DNA of 64,000 bases from Alexandriicola marinus (lineage in GTDB: Bacteria > Pseudomonadota > Alphaproteobacteria > Rhodobacterales > Rhodobacteraceae): positions 186,001 to 250,000 of the forward strand of contig NZ_RBVZ01000002.1 of NCBI RefSeq assembly GCF_004000435.1, read 5' to 3'. The notes beneath the pieces are model-generated. The model searched no databases. It saw only the letters and a program-made list of their open reading frames with translations, and was not told where the DNA came from. Each line of letters starts with the position of its first letter. Position 1 is the stretch's first letter. Both the position numbers and the translations under genes were made by a program. Positions 1 through 11,984 of this stretch are shown in pieces.

Positions 1-94
1 TTCGCCGACCCTCTTTCATCGGGGCGGGCATCAGAGTGATACGGCCAGCACGGCGCGAAGCACGATTGTCAGCTATACTTGCCTGAAAGCTTAA

Positions 95-110
95 CACATT
101 CTCGAATGTG
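95..110. promoter_or_regulatory. Perfect palindrome upstream of carB
   Basis: Two perfectly complementary 7-base arms (cacattc and gaatgtg) flank a 2-base centre, 130 bases before the carB start. A TTGTCA hexamer at 66-71 could serve as a -35 box, with a weak -10 near 89-95, so the palindrome would sit near a start site. An operator role is inferred from symmetry and position only; no regulator is identified. Confidence 0.35.
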
Positions 111-240
111 AAAGCACGAGCATTTCCGCACATCTCCCGACAGATGCGATATGGACTTGAACGCGGGGGCGTCGTGTCTATAACCCGCGAGGATTTGCGA
201 GCCGCCGGCCGCGCGCTGCCAACCCTCGGGGGACCCTGCC

Positions 241-3570
<3,330 letters not shown>

Positions 3571-3586
3571 CGGCGCGCGCGGGCCC

Positions 3587-4030
3587 TTAGCCCGCTTCTT
3601 CCTCGAGGTGGAGTTTCATCTCCACCAGGATCTTCTGTAACTCGAGCGTCTCTCCAAGGAGCCGCTTTGCCTCGTTGACGGAAATGACCCCGTCTTCGAT
3701 CGACTGGTTGTATTCGGCCATCAACATCGCAAAGCGCTGGCTGAGCGTGATGACGTCAGAATTGATGCCGCCTTGACTGTTTCGCCGGGACAGATCGCCG
3801 TCCAGATGGACACCGCGCAACTCGGCCAGCGCAGATGTGACATGCGGATGGCTCGATGCCGCTTCGAGGGCGGCGACCGCATTGATCGGCATGAACCTGT
3901 CCGAATGTTCGTCATCGAGCGAATAGTATCGTCCGAGGGTGGCCTTGGATTTGCCTGTCAGCCGACAGGCAGCCTCGATGCCGACATCCTTTACCAACGC
4001 TTCCGTGTGTTTCTTCAGATAACCATTCAC
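3587..4030 (-). CDS. Conserved protein with HTH-like N-terminus, function unknown
   Basis: A 147-residue cytoplasmic protein. The N-terminal third (KDVGIEAACRLTGKSKATLG) reads like a helix-turn-helix in which a phage-type repressor scans DNA, and is followed by FMPINAVAALE, a pattern I recognise from small conserved proteins of Rhodobacteraceae. The C-terminal 60 residues are helical and acidic (LGETLELQKILVEMKLHLEE). I chose the GTG at 4030: residues further upstream in the open frame are low-complexity and run into the control region before tdk. The gene is convergent with carB, 16 bases apart. A DNA-binding role is inference; no enzyme motif is seen. Confidence 0.6.
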   Translation of the reverse strand: MNGYLKKHTEALVKDVGIEAACRLTGKSKATLGRYYSLDDEHSDRFMPINAVAALEAASSHPHVTSALAELRGVHLDGDLSRRNSQGGINSDVITLSQRFAMLMAEYNQSIEDGVISVNEAKRLLGETLELQKILVEMKLHLEEEAG

Positions 4031-4069
4031 TAATTCAGCCCTTCTTGTCCGCCCCGACGGGATCCAGAG

Positions 4070-4103
4070 TGGGAAATCCCGACTGGCTTTCCCATTATCC
4101 CAC
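4070..4103. promoter_or_regulatory. Inverted repeat tgggaaa-N11-tttccca between the HTH-like gene and tdk
   Basis: Arms at 4070-4076 and 4088-4094 are perfect inverted copies. On the minus strand a GATAAT -10-like hexamer (4099-4094) overlaps the right arm, 64 bases before the GTG start of the HTH-like gene. This suits an autoregulatory operator, which is inference; no convincing -35 box was found. Confidence 0.35.
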
Positions 4104-4259
4104 CCCGTTGGCTTTGTCATCCGGGTATGAGGTGAAGGCCCGCTGCACAGGGCAGGCACGCTGTTCCACAGGCAGGCCCCACTCACGGAGAATGTGCTTC
4201 GGTGTCCTTCACCGCCCTCGGTCTTGCGCATGATCGCGGCGTGGCTATACCCGACGCCC

Positions 4260-4847
4260 ATGGCAAAGCTCTATTTCAACTACTCGACCATGAACGCGGG
4301 CAAATCGACCGTGCTTCTTCAGGCCTCACACAACTATTTCGAACGCGGGATGCAGACCTATCTGCTGACGGCACGGATCGACAACCGCGCCGGCCCCGGG
4401 CGCATCGAAAGCCGGATCGGCATCGGCGCGAATGCCGACACCTACGGTCCCGAGGACGATCTGTTCACGATGATCGAGACACGGCTTGCCACCGGGCCCT
4501 GCGCCTGCATCTTTATCGACGAGGCGCAGTTCCTGACCCGCGAACAGGTCTGGGCCCTGGCCCGCGCGGTCGACGATCTGGGTGTGCCGATCATGTGCTA
4601 TGGCCTGCGCGTCGATTTCCGGGGGGAGCTGTTTCCGGGCTCTGCCACGCTTCTGGCTCTGGCCGACGAGATGCGCGAGGTGCGCACCATCTGCCATTGC
4701 GGAAAGAAGGCCACGATGGTCGTCCGCAAGGATTCCGAAGGCCGCGTCGTGACCGACGGCGCGCAGGTCCAGATCGGTGGAAACGAGACATATCTCTCCC
4801 TCTGCCGCCGCCACTGGCGCGAAGAAACCGGCGATCAATCGCGCTGA
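4260..4847 (+). CDS. tdk: Thymidine kinase
   Basis: Phosphorylates thymidine with ATP in the pyrimidine salvage pathway. The 195-residue product has the type II thymidine kinase pattern: MAKLYFNYSTMNAGKST holds the P-loop, DEAQFL the Walker B motif, and CHCGKKA plus LCRRHW the cysteines and histidine of the structural zinc site (lasso domain). I start at the ATG at 4260 because family members begin MAxLYFxYSxMNAGKS; an upstream in-frame ATG at 4194 adds 22 residues that do not fit the family. It is transcribed away from the HTH-like gene. Confidence 0.95.
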   Translation: MAKLYFNYSTMNAGKSTVLLQASHNYFERGMQTYLLTARIDNRAGPGRIESRIGIGANADTYGPEDDLFTMIETRLATGPCACIFIDEAQFLTREQVWALARAVDDLGVPIMCYGLRVDFRGELFPGSATLLALADEMREVRTICHCGKKATMVVRKDSEGRVVTDGAQVQIGGNETYLSLCRRHWREETGDQSR

Positions 4848-4869
4848 GCCGATTGCCGGTCCTCAGGAC

Positions 4870-4899
4870 TTGACGGCTCTGCGGACCATTTCCGATAAT
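4870..4899 (+). promoter_or_regulatory. Sigma70-type promoter for the small anchored protein
   Basis: TTGACG at 4870-4875 and GATAAT at 4894-4899 are separated by 18 bases, close to the housekeeping consensus. The site lies 50 bases before the proposed TTG start at 4951, just past the end of tdk, so the gene probably has its own promoter. Confidence 0.55.
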
Positions 4900-4950
4900 A
4901 ATCGTATTCTATTGGGGTTCACGCCCCGCTGTCATTACGGGAGTGAAACA

Positions 4951-5343
4951 TTGAGACAGCACAAGACCTTGAAGGGAACAACCATTACCCTCGCCGCCGT
5001 GGCGGCAAGCGGCGCTTCGGCAAATATTCCGGACGAAGATATCATCACGCATTTCGAAGAGCCCGACACAACGATCATCACGTCAGCGGACAATCTCGGA
5101 CATGACGACGATCTGCTGATCGATCCGTCCTGGTTCCACGACGAGTCCGAGGCTTATGACGTCGCCGAGTCGCACCATACATATTTTGGTGGTGGAGGAG
5201 GCGACAACATCATCACCACCCCTTCCCGCCCCCTGACGATCCGGGACAAGCTGTTTTCAGGGAACATGATGGGCGGGCTTGCGGCCATTGCGGCCGTCGC
5301 GGTCCTCGGCTGGGGATGGCTCCGGCGCCGTCGCAAAGGTTGA
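4951..5343 (+). CDS. Small secreted protein with C-terminal membrane anchor and basic tail
   Basis: A 130-residue protein of unknown function. It begins with a signal peptide (basic start, then TLAAVAASGASA with an AxA cleavage site), continues as a very acidic low-complexity stretch rich in Asp, Ile and Thr, passes through a FGGGGG run, and ends in a hydrophobic helix (MMGGLAAIAAVAVLGWGWL) followed by RRRRKG. This signal-peptide, linker, helix, arginine-tail layout is that of proteins handled by exosortase- or rhombosortase-type systems, but I see no PEP, VPEID or VPLPA motif. The TTG start is chosen because GGGAGTG lies just upstream and the signal peptide begins there. It has its own promoter and a strong terminator. 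Confidence 0.6.
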   Translation: MRQHKTLKGTTITLAAVAASGASANIPDEDIITHFEEPDTTIITSADNLGHDDDLLIDPSWFHDESEAYDVAESHHTYFGGGGGDNIITTPSRPLTIRDKLFSGNMMGGLAAIAAVAVLGWGWLRRRRKG

Positions 5344-5393
5344 CGCGTCGCGCGACAATGCGACGTATCAGCCACAAGGCATTGATTTAGTGA

Positions 5394-5419
5394 GGGTGTT
5401 CTCGCACGAACACCCTTTT
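5394..5419 (+). terminator. Rho-independent terminator
   Basis: An 8-bp perfect stem (gggtgttc/gaacaccc) with a 6-base loop is followed by TTTT. It closes the small anchored-protein gene and abuts the 3' end of the convergent csaA gene. Confidence 0.75.
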
Positions 5420-5757
5420 CAGTAGAGCCGCGCCCCTGAAGGCACGTCCTCGTCAGGCCGGATCAGGACCACCTCGCCCTGCGCGTCCGGCACGCCCAAA
5501 ACCAGGGCCTCGGACATGAACTTCCCGATCTGGCGCGGCGGGAAGTTCACCACCGCCATAACCTGCCGCCCGATCAGGCTTTCGGGGTCGTAATGCGCCG
5601 TGATCTGGGCCGAGGATTTCTTCACCCCGATCTCGTCGCCGTAATCGACCCAAAGCTTGATCGCGGGTTTACGCGCCTCGGGGAAGGGTTCGGCCTTCAC
5701 CACCCGGCCCACGCGGATATCAACCTTGAGAAAATCATCGAACGTGATCTCAGCCAT
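5419..5757 (-). CDS. csaA: CsaA-like tRNA-binding protein
   Basis: A 112-residue single-domain OB-fold protein of the Trbp111/CsaA type. Its start, ITFDDFLKVDIRVGRVVKAE, and the later VVNFPPRQIGKFMSEALVLG match the tRNA-binding domain also found at the end of some aminoacyl-tRNA synthetases. The family binds tRNA as a dimer and CsaA has been reported to have chaperone or secretion-related activity in Bacillus. The ATG at 5757 is chosen over upstream in-frame codons because the domain begins there. It overlaps the end of proC by 8 bases, so the two are probably translationally coupled. Confidence 0.88.
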   Translation of the reverse strand: MAEITFDDFLKVDIRVGRVVKAEPFPEARKPAIKLWVDYGDEIGVKKSSAQITAHYDPESLIGRQVMAVVNFPPRQIGKFMSEALVLGVPDAQGEVVLIRPDEDVPSGARLY

Positions 5758-6562
5758 TCGACAGCTCCTTTGACCGGTTGGCCGCCGCCGCAATCGCCCG
5801 GTCAAGCAGCGCGGGAAAGCCCGTCTCCGCATCCATCAGCACGTCGAGCGCGGCCTGCGTCGTTCCACCCGGCGAGGTCACATTGACCCGAAGCTGCCCG
5901 GGGGCCTCGCCGGACACCTCCGCCAGATGACCCGCCCCGGCGACCGTCGCGCGGGCAAGCTGCAGGGCAAGGTCCTCGGACAGGCCCTGCCGGATACCGG
6001 CGGCGGTCATCGTCTCGATCAGGTGGAACACATAGGCCGGACCGGACCCCGACACGGCGGTGACCGCATCCATCTGCGCCTCGCTCTCAAGCCGGACGAC
6101 TTGCCCCACGGCCTTCAACAAGGCTTCCGCCAGATCGAGCTGGGCGGGCGTGGCATGGGCGTTGCCGATGATCGCCGTGATCCCACGGCCCACGGCGGCA
6201 GGCGTGTTGGGCATGGCGCGGATGATCGGGGTGTCGCTGCCGAACGCGGCTTCGAAACTGGCGATCAGGGTGCCGGCCGCGACAGACAGGAACAGCGTCT
6301 CGCCGCCGCCCAGCTTTTGCAGGGCAGGCAAGGCATCGCCCATCATCTGCGGTTTCACCGCGATCAGGGCGATCGCGGGATTGTCGGGTAGCGGGCCGTT
6401 GATCGCAACACCCGTGCCCTGCAACCAGTCGGAGGGCGCAGGGTCGATCACGTGAACCGCGCTGGCCGGGACCCCGCGATCAAGCCAGCCCGCCAGCATC
6501 GCGGACCCCATCTTGCCGCACCCCAGAAGGACAAGACCGCGTCGGATCAGGTCATCGTTCAT
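5750..6562 (-). CDS. proC: Pyrroline-5-carboxylate reductase
   Basis: Catalyses the last step of proline synthesis, NAD(P)H-dependent reduction of pyrroline-5-carboxylate. The 270-residue length is standard. The Rossmann motif LGCGKMGSAMLAGW opens the protein, and the family signature near the C-terminus is present as VNVTSPGGTTQAAL. An AAAGGAGG ribosome binding site sits just before the ATG. It lies upstream of and overlaps csaA. Confidence 0.97.
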   Translation of the reverse strand: MNDDLIRRGLVLLGCGKMGSAMLAGWLDRGVPASAVHVIDPAPSDWLQGTGVAINGPLPDNPAIALIAVKPQMMGDALPALQKLGGGETLFLSVAAGTLIASFEAAFGSDTPIIRAMPNTPAAVGRGITAIIGNAHATPAQLDLAEALLKAVGQVVRLESEAQMDAVTAVSGSGPAYVFHLIETMTAAGIRQGLSEDLALQLARATVAGAGHLAEVSGEAPGQLRVNVTSPGGTTQAALDVLMDAETGFPALLDRAIAAAANRSKELSNG

Positions 6563-6576
6563 CGTCGTTCCTCCTT

Positions 6577-6622
6577 TCCGGGACCCCCGGAAATCAGTCG
6601 GGCGGCCCGTGTCCGGCCGCCC
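6577..6622 (-). terminator. Two tandem GC-rich hairpins between ybjN-like gene and proC
   Basis: One hairpin is gggcggcc/ggccgccc (6600-6607 with 6615-6622), the other ttccggg/cccggaa around 6578-6594. Neither has a T-run on the minus strand, and the second overlaps the proC leader. They may attenuate transcription from the YbjN-like gene into proC rather than fully terminate it. Confidence 0.3.
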
Positions 6623-6674
6623 TCTATCCTTGATAGCCCCGCGCCCGTGTGGCCGGGGTCAGTCCAACAGCAGG

Positions 6675-7178
6675 TCAGGCCCGGCCATAGGCCTCGCCAA
6701 TGGCGACGGCCATGGCCTCGGCCGGCGTCCGCTCGGCCCATGTGACCAGCTGGAAGGCCGGATAATACCGCTCGCAGCTCATGACCGCGGCGCGGATCAT
6801 GGTATCCACCTGCTCTGGCCCGGCGACCTGATCGCCCGCGAGGATCAGGCCATAACGATAGACCATCATCTTCTGTTCAGCCCACCAGGTGAACGATCCG
6901 GCCCAGCACTGGTCGTTCAGTTCGTTGAGAAGTTCATAGACCGCGGGGATCCGTCCTTCGGGAGGCTCCATCTCGAAGGTGCAGATCAGGCGCAGGGTCT
7001 CGTCATAGGCCGACCACGCCAGCGTGATGGAATAGGTCCGCCACTGGGCCTCGACCGCCATCGCGATCTGGTCATCGGTGATCCTGTCGAACTCCCAATC
7101 ATGGTGTTCCGCGAGGGTCTCGACCATGTCGATGGGATGAATGTCCTCGGACGGGGTAAACTGCTCTGTCAGCGCCAT
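6675..7178 (-). CDS. YbjN domain-containing protein
   Basis: A 167-residue cytoplasmic protein. The pattern of a bulky N-terminal motif (WEFDRITDDQIAMAVEAQW), then a strand-rich middle (YDETLRLICTFEMEPPEGR) and a helical close (ELLNELNDQCWAGSF) matches the YbjN family, whose fold resembles type III secretion chaperones and whose exact role is unsettled. The ATG at 7178 is preferred to one four codons upstream because GTGAGG is correctly spaced before it. It lies upstream of proC on the same strand, with 112 bases and two hairpins between. Confidence 0.8.
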   Translation of the reverse strand: MALTEQFTPSEDIHPIDMVETLAEHHDWEFDRITDDQIAMAVEAQWRTYSITLAWSAYDETLRLICTFEMEPPEGRIPAVYELLNELNDQCWAGSFTWWAEQKMMVYRYGLILAGDQVAGPEQVDTMIRAAVMSCERYYPAFQLVTWAERTPAEAMAVAIGEAYGRA

Positions 7179-7418
7179 CGCTTGCCTCACTGCTTGCGCC
7201 AGCCTTAAAAAACCTCGCTAGCGCTTGATGCCTGCTCTAGGACGGGTAGGGTTTCTTTTCCGTTCCTACGAAATATGGTGAAGCCTTCGAGGGGGGGCTG
7301 TAAAGTCATTTCTTGGGGATAAGCCTGCCAGCGCGCAGAAATTCGGCCCCTCACAGGCGCCCCCTGCCCATTGCATCGCCCTGCAGGCTCACCCAGAATG
7401 CCCGCAACCCAACACAGG

Positions 7419-8459
7419 ATGGCCGAGATGAATATCGACTTGTTGAAGCGACTTTGTGAAACGCCGGGCGTGCCGGGCCATGAAGACCGGGTTCGCGATC
7501 TGATCACGGCCGAGGTGGAGGGCCTGTTCGACGACATCTCGGTCGATCCGATGGGATCGCTGCATTGCGTGCGCAGGGCGACGTCCGACGACGCGCCCCG
7601 GGTCATGCTGCTGTGCCACATGGACGAGATCGGATTCCTCGTCAGTCACGTGACGGAAAAGGGCTTCATCAACGTCTTGCCCGTGGGCGGGTTCGATCCG
7701 CGCAACCTGTTTTCCCGCCGCGTTCTGGTCTGCACCGAAGACGGCGACTACAAGGGCGTGATGAACCCGGGCGGCAAGCCCGTTCACATCTCCACCCCCG
7801 AGGAACGCAAGAAAGTCCCGCTGCCCACCGATTTCTTTGTCGATACCGGGCTGGGCGAAGCGACGGCCGACAAGATCCGGATCGGCGATTTCATCGTGAT
7901 GGACGAACCGTTCCTCGAACTCGGCGACAAGCTGGTGTCAAAGGCGCTCGACAATCGGGTGGCCTGCTGGCTGGGGATCGAGGCGATCCGCGCTCTGGGC
8001 GACACGGGCCGCGGGGCAGAGATCCACGTGGTCTTCACCAGCCAGGAAGAGGTCGGGCTGCGCGGGGCGCGCACTTCGGCCTTCGCGGTCAAGCCCGATA
8101 TCGGGATCGGCATCGACGTCACCCTGTCGTGCGACACGCCCGGCGTGCCGGAAAAGGACCGCACCACGGTGCAGGGCAGCGGCTTCGGCCTGCATATCCG
8201 GGATTCGAGCTTCATCGCCGACAAGCGACTGGTCGCTGAGATCGAGGCCATCGCCAAGGCCGAGGACATTCCCTACCAGCGCACGATGCTCGCGGCCGGC
8301 GGGCAGGATGGCGCTGCGGCCCAACAGGCGGCGGCGGGCGCGCGCGCGATCGGGATCACCGTCGGCACCCGCTATATCCACACTGTGACAGAGATGATCC
8401 ATCGCGACGATCTGGAGGCGGCCCGACGCATTCTGACCGCCTATCTCGGGTCATTCTGA
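7419..8459 (+). CDS. M42 family metallopeptidase (aminopeptidase/endoglucanase-like)
   Basis: A 346-residue cytoplasmic dinuclear-metal aminopeptidase of the TET/FrvX type, which trims short peptides. Visible family features: the opening CETPGVPGHEDRVRD, LLCHMDEIGF with metal-binding His and Asp, KALDNRVACWL with the bridging Asp, TSQEEVGLRGA with the catalytic and metal Glu, DTPGVP with the next metal Asp, and RYIHTVTEM with the last His. The ATG at 7419 precedes MNIDLLKRLCETPG; a nearby ATG at 7428 is also possible. The MFS gene follows after one base, implying a two-gene operon. Confidence 0.9.
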   Translation: MAEMNIDLLKRLCETPGVPGHEDRVRDLITAEVEGLFDDISVDPMGSLHCVRRATSDDAPRVMLLCHMDEIGFLVSHVTEKGFINVLPVGGFDPRNLFSRRVLVCTEDGDYKGVMNPGGKPVHISTPEERKKVPLPTDFFVDTGLGEATADKIRIGDFIVMDEPFLELGDKLVSKALDNRVACWLGIEAIRALGDTGRGAEIHVVFTSQEEVGLRGARTSAFAVKPDIGIGIDVTLSCDTPGVPEKDRTTVQGSGFGLHIRDSSFIADKRLVAEIEAIAKAEDIPYQRTMLAAGGQDGAAAQQAAAGARAIGITVGTRYIHTVTEMIHRDDLEAARRILTAYLGSF

Positions 8460-8460
8460 C

Positions 8461-9630
8461 ATGCAGCGGCCGGCCACGGCCGGCCCGGCAGCCTCGCCCG
8501 AGGGGCGATTGCGGATCTATTTCTTCGTTCAGTTCCTGAGTGTTGGACTGGTCAATGCCTATTCGGGCATCTGGTTCGCGCATCTGGGGCTCGACGCGGT
8601 GCAGATCGGCCTTCTGGGCGCGGCGCCCATCGCGCTCTTGCTGTTCGTGACGCTGTTCGTCGGGCGGCTGGCCGACAGGGCGCGGGACTGGGGGCAGGTC
8701 ATCCGGCTGGGCGGCCTTGTATCGGCGGTCTTTGCCGCGGGCCTCTTCGGCGCCGAAGGCTTCGTGGCGATCCTGATCCTCTGGGCGCTGACGGCGGGGG
8801 CGCAGCGGGTCGTCGTGCCGGTCACCGATGCCGCGGCCCTGCGCATGTTGCGCAGGCGCGGCGCGGAATTCGGCCCGTTCCGTGCGCTCAGCACGATCGG
8901 ATACCTGTTGGCCGTGGGCGGGGTCGGCCTGCTGATGGGGCAGGACAGGATCGACCTTTTCCTGCCGCTCTTCGTGGGGTTCTGCGTGCTCAGGGCCATC
9001 GCGGCCTTTGGCCTGCCGCCCATGCGCGACCCCGGGCAAGTCCGCACGGCCCGGACCATCTGGCAGGGCTTTCCGCAGATGCGGAAGGCATGGTTCGTTC
9101 TGCCGCTGCTGGCCTGGGCCTTCATCGATTCAAACCACATGATCCTGAATTCGTTCCAGGGCCTGCTTTGGGCGGAACAGGGCATCACCACCGCGACGAT
9201 CGGGTTTCTCATCGTTCTGGGGGCGCTGGCGGAAACGGCGATGTTCTTCGGATTTCGCCGGATCGCGACGCGGTGGCCCCCGCTGACCCTGATGATGATC
9301 GCGGCGGTGGCGTCAGTCGTGCGCTGGACGGCGATGTCGATGGCACCCGGCGTGCCAGTCCTTATCGTGCTTCAGCTGTTGCACGCGCTGACCTATGCGA
9401 TGGGGTTTCTGGCGATTACCAACTTCATCGCCGACAAGACCGACGAGAGCGATGCGGCCGAGGCGCAAAGCTTTCTCGTCGTGATCGAACTGGCGCTGGC
9501 CTCGGGGATCGTGGTGATCTTCGGGATGATCGCACAATGGGCGGGCGCCGGGGCCTACCTGTTTTCCGCGGCTATCGCCATGGGCGGGGCGATCTCCATC
9601 ATGGCCGCGATGCGGCGTATCCCCGACTGA
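8461..9630 (+). CDS. MFS transporter, phenylpropionate/nucleoside permease-like
   Basis: A 389-residue inner-membrane protein with about 12 hydrophobic segments. The N-terminal layout (RIYFFVQFLSVGLVNAYSGIWF, then GLLGAAPIALLLFVTLFVGRLADR) resembles the HcaT/PPP branch of the major facilitator family (MFS_1-like). Substrate cannot be deduced. Starting one base after the M42 peptidase stop, it is almost certainly co-transcribed; uptake of a compound whose breakdown involves peptides is possible but is speculation. Confidence 0.8.
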   Translation: MQRPATAGPAASPEGRLRIYFFVQFLSVGLVNAYSGIWFAHLGLDAVQIGLLGAAPIALLLFVTLFVGRLADRARDWGQVIRLGGLVSAVFAAGLFGAEGFVAILILWALTAGAQRVVVPVTDAAALRMLRRRGAEFGPFRALSTIGYLLAVGGVGLLMGQDRIDLFLPLFVGFCVLRAIAAFGLPPMRDPGQVRTARTIWQGFPQMRKAWFVLPLLAWAFIDSNHMILNSFQGLLWAEQGITTATIGFLIVLGALAETAMFFGFRRIATRWPPLTLMMIAAVASVVRWTAMSMAPGVPVLIVLQLLHALTYAMGFLAITNFIADKTDESDAAEAQSFLVVIELALASGIVVIFGMIAQWAGAGAYLFSAAIAMGGAISIMAAMRRIPD

Positions 9631-9687
9631 GCGGACCACGTCCGCCTGAAATCCGGGGGAGCGCCCCCAACCGGGGACGCGACAGGC

Positions 9688-9930
9688 TCAGCCCTTGGCT
9701 TCGAGCGCTTCGATCCGGGCGCGCAACTCGGCGTTTTCCTCGCGGGCCTTCTGGGCCATCGCACGGACCGCGTCGAATTCCTCGCGGGTGACGAGGTCGC
9801 GCTCGGCAAGCCAACGGTCGACCATAGAGGTCATCGCCGTCTGGGCCTCATCCTTCGCGCCCTGTGCCACGCCCATCGCGTTGGTCATCAGCTGGCTAAT
9901 ATCGTCAAGGACTTTGGATCGCGTCTGCAT
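9688..9930 (-). CDS. ubiK: Accessory factor UbiK family protein
   Basis: An 80-residue coiled-coil protein. The amphipathic N-terminus (KVLDDISQLMTNAMGVAQGA) and the C-terminal coiled coil (EFDAVRAMAQKAREENAELR) match the BMFP/UbiK family, which helps ubiquinone synthesis in proteobacteria by forming a trimer at the membrane. The ATG at 9930 follows a GAGGAAG ribosome binding site. It is transcribed divergently from lgt. Confidence 0.85.
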   Translation of the reverse strand: MQTRSKVLDDISQLMTNAMGVAQGAKDEAQTAMTSMVDRWLAERDLVTREEFDAVRAMAQKAREENAELRARIEALEAKG

Positions 9931-10035
9931 CGCTTCCTCCGGGTTTGTCTGACCTACATATGGGGCGGTCGACCCCGGATCACAAGCACTTGCCGCCCGG
10001 TTGACTTCGTGCCGCCAACCCCGCAATGAGCGGCC

Positions 10036-10923
10036 ATGCAGAGCGGTATTCCTTTTCCAGATATCTCGCCCGAGATCGTGTCGATCAGCCTCTTCGGCAT
10101 GGAGTTTGCCCTGCGCTGGTATGCCATGGCGTATATCGTGGGCATCATCATCGGCTGGCGGATCACGGTGGCTGCGCTGAAACGGCCCGCCCTTTGGCGC
10201 GACCAGACCCCGGCGATGACGCCGGAACAGCTGGAAAACCTGCTGACCTGGATCGTGATCGGGATCATCGGTGGCGGACGGCTGGGATATGTCCTGTTCT
10301 ACCAGCCCGGCTATTACCTGCAGAACCCGGCCGAAATCCCGATGATCTGGACCGGTGGCATGTCGTTCCACGGTGGCTTCCTCGGCGTCGTACTCGCGAT
10401 CCTGATCTTTGCGCGGCGCCACGGCATTCCACTTGGCTCGGCTGCAGATTCCATCGCGCTGGCAAGCCCGCCCGCGATCCTGCTGGGTCGGATCGCCAAC
10501 TTCATCAATGCCGAACTGTGGGGCCGGCCCACCGATCTGCCCTGGGGTGTGATCTTTCCGGGGGAGGCCGCACAAGCCTGCGCCACGGCAGGGCAGCTTT
10601 GTGCCCGCCACCCGTCTCAGCTTTACGAAGCGTTCCTCGAAGGGGTCGTTCTTCTGATCTTGCTCGTCTGGCTGGCGTTCCGGCGCGGCGCGCTCAGGAC
10701 GCCGTGGCTTATGTCGGGGGTGTTCTTCACGGGTTACGGGCTTGGCCGGTTTGCCGTGGAATTCGTGCGCCAGCCGGATGCGCAATTCGTCTCGCCGGGC
10801 AACCCTCTTGGCCTTGCGCTGCATATCAACGGATGGGGGCTGACCATGGGACAACTTCTGACATTGCCGATGATCATCATCGGCCTCGCAGTGATCGTCG
10901 CCGCGCGACGGGCGCGCGCATGA
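10036..10923 (+). CDS. lgt: Prolipoprotein diacylglyceryl transferase
   Basis: An inner-membrane enzyme that moves a diacylglyceryl group from phosphatidylglycerol onto the lipobox cysteine of prolipoproteins, the first step of lipoprotein maturation. The 295-residue length and seven or so membrane segments fit. The motifs [22 protein letters not shown] (catalytic His) and the Lgt signature [17 protein letters not shown] are intact. Its TGA overlaps the next start (ATGA), so the three genes lgt, the methyltransferase and pgeF form an operon. Confidence 0.97.
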   Translation: MQSGIPFPDISPEIVSISLFGMEFALRWYAMAYIVGIIIGWRITVAALKRPALWRDQTPAMTPEQLENLLTWIVIGIIGGGRLGYVLFYQPGYYLQNPAEIPMIWTGGMSFHGGFLGVVLAILIFARRHGIPLGSAADSIALASPPAILLGRIANFINAELWGRPTDLPWGVIFPGEAAQACATAGQLCARHPSQLYEAFLEGVVLLILLVWLAFRRGALRTPWLMSGVFFTGYGLGRFAVEFVRQPDAQFVSPGNPLGLALHINGWGLTMGQLLTLPMIIIGLAVIVAARRARA

Positions 10924-11984
10924 GCCCGCTTGGCCGCAAGATCGCGGCGCGGATCGAACAGGATGGGCCGATGCGGCTCGATACGTTCATGGCGCTGTGC
11001 CTGACCGATCCGGAACATGGCTACTATACGACCCACACCGATCCGATCGGGCTTCAGGGCGATTTCGTCACCGGCCCCGAGATCAGCCAGATGTTCGGTG
11101 AATTGATGGGCCTGTCCCTCGCCTCCTGCTGGGCGGAACAGGGCACGCCCAATGGCGCGATCCTCGCCGAGCTGGGCCCCGGTCGCGGCACCCTGATGTC
11201 CGACGTCTTGCGTGCAGCCTCCAAAGTGCCGGGCTTCCGCGACGCGGTCAGCGTGCATTTCGTCGAGGCCTCGCCGAGACTGCGGGCCGAGCAGGCCCGC
11301 AAGGTGCCCGACGCGACTTGGCATGACACACCCGACAGCCTGCCTGACGGGCCATTGTTTCTCTTGGCCAACGAATTCTTCGACGCGCTGCCGATCCGCC
11401 AGTTCGTCCGCACGGGCGGCAGCTGGCGGGAACGGGTGATCTCCCGCGACGCCTCGGGCGGGCTTGTCCCGGACCTTGCCGACCCCGCGCCCGTGCGCGC
11501 TCTGGCATGGCGGCTGGCCGACACGGCAGAGGGCGATATCGTGGAACTGTGCGAACCCGCGCTCGAGATCACGGCGATGCTGGGTGCGCGGATCGCGACG
11601 GCGGGCGGCGCGGCGCTGATCGTCGATTACGGCGGCTGGCGCAGCTATGGCGATACGGTTCAGGCCATGTCGCGGCATGAATATGTCGATGTATTTTCCG
11701 CCCCCGGCCAGATCGACCTGACCGCGCATGTGGATTTCGAGGCACTGGCCCGTGCGGCGGTCCCTGCGCGTCACAGCCGGATGGAGACACAGGGTGTCTT
11801 TCTGGAACGGCTGGGCGTGACACAACGTGCGCAGGCGCTGGCCGCCCGCGCCGAGGGCGAGGCCCGGGAAGCGATCGTCACCCAGCATCACCGCTTGACC
11901 CACCCCGACGAGATGGGCCAACTTTTCAAGGTACTGGGGCTCTTCCCCGAGGGGGCCTCGCCGCCACCCGGTCTGGAGCCATGA
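10920..11984 (+). CDS. Class I SAM-dependent methyltransferase, NDUFAF7/MidA family
   Basis: A 354-residue protein of the COG1565 family. In mitochondria the homologue NDUFAF7 methylates an arginine of complex I subunit NDUFS2; the bacterial role is presumed similar but not shown. Visible are the family opening [35 protein letters not shown], and the SAM-binding loop [14 protein letters not shown]. It overlaps lgt by 4 bases and pgeF by 4 bases, an arrangement conserved in Rhodobacteraceae. Confidence 0.9.
   Translation: MSPLGRKIAARIEQDGPMRLDTFMALCLTDPEHGYYTTHTDPIGLQGDFVTGPEISQMFGELMGLSLASCWAEQGTPNGAILAELGPGRGTLMSDVLRAASKVPGFRDAVSVHFVEASPRLRAEQARKVPDATWHDTPDSLPDGPLFLLANEFFDALPIRQFVRTGGSWRERVISRDASGGLVPDLADPAPVRALAWRLADTAEGDIVELCEPALEITAMLGARIATAGGAALIVDYGGWRSYGDTVQAMSRHEYVDVFSAPGQIDLTAHVDFEALARAAVPARHSRMETQGVFLERLGVTQRAQALAARAEGEAREAIVTQHHRLTHPDEMGQLFKVLGLFPEGASPPPGLEP

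Noticed and set aside
1-31. Possible first codons of a divergent minus-strand gene (ATG at 31)
   Set aside because: Only about ten codons are inside the window and no ribosome binding site is visible, so it cannot be supported.
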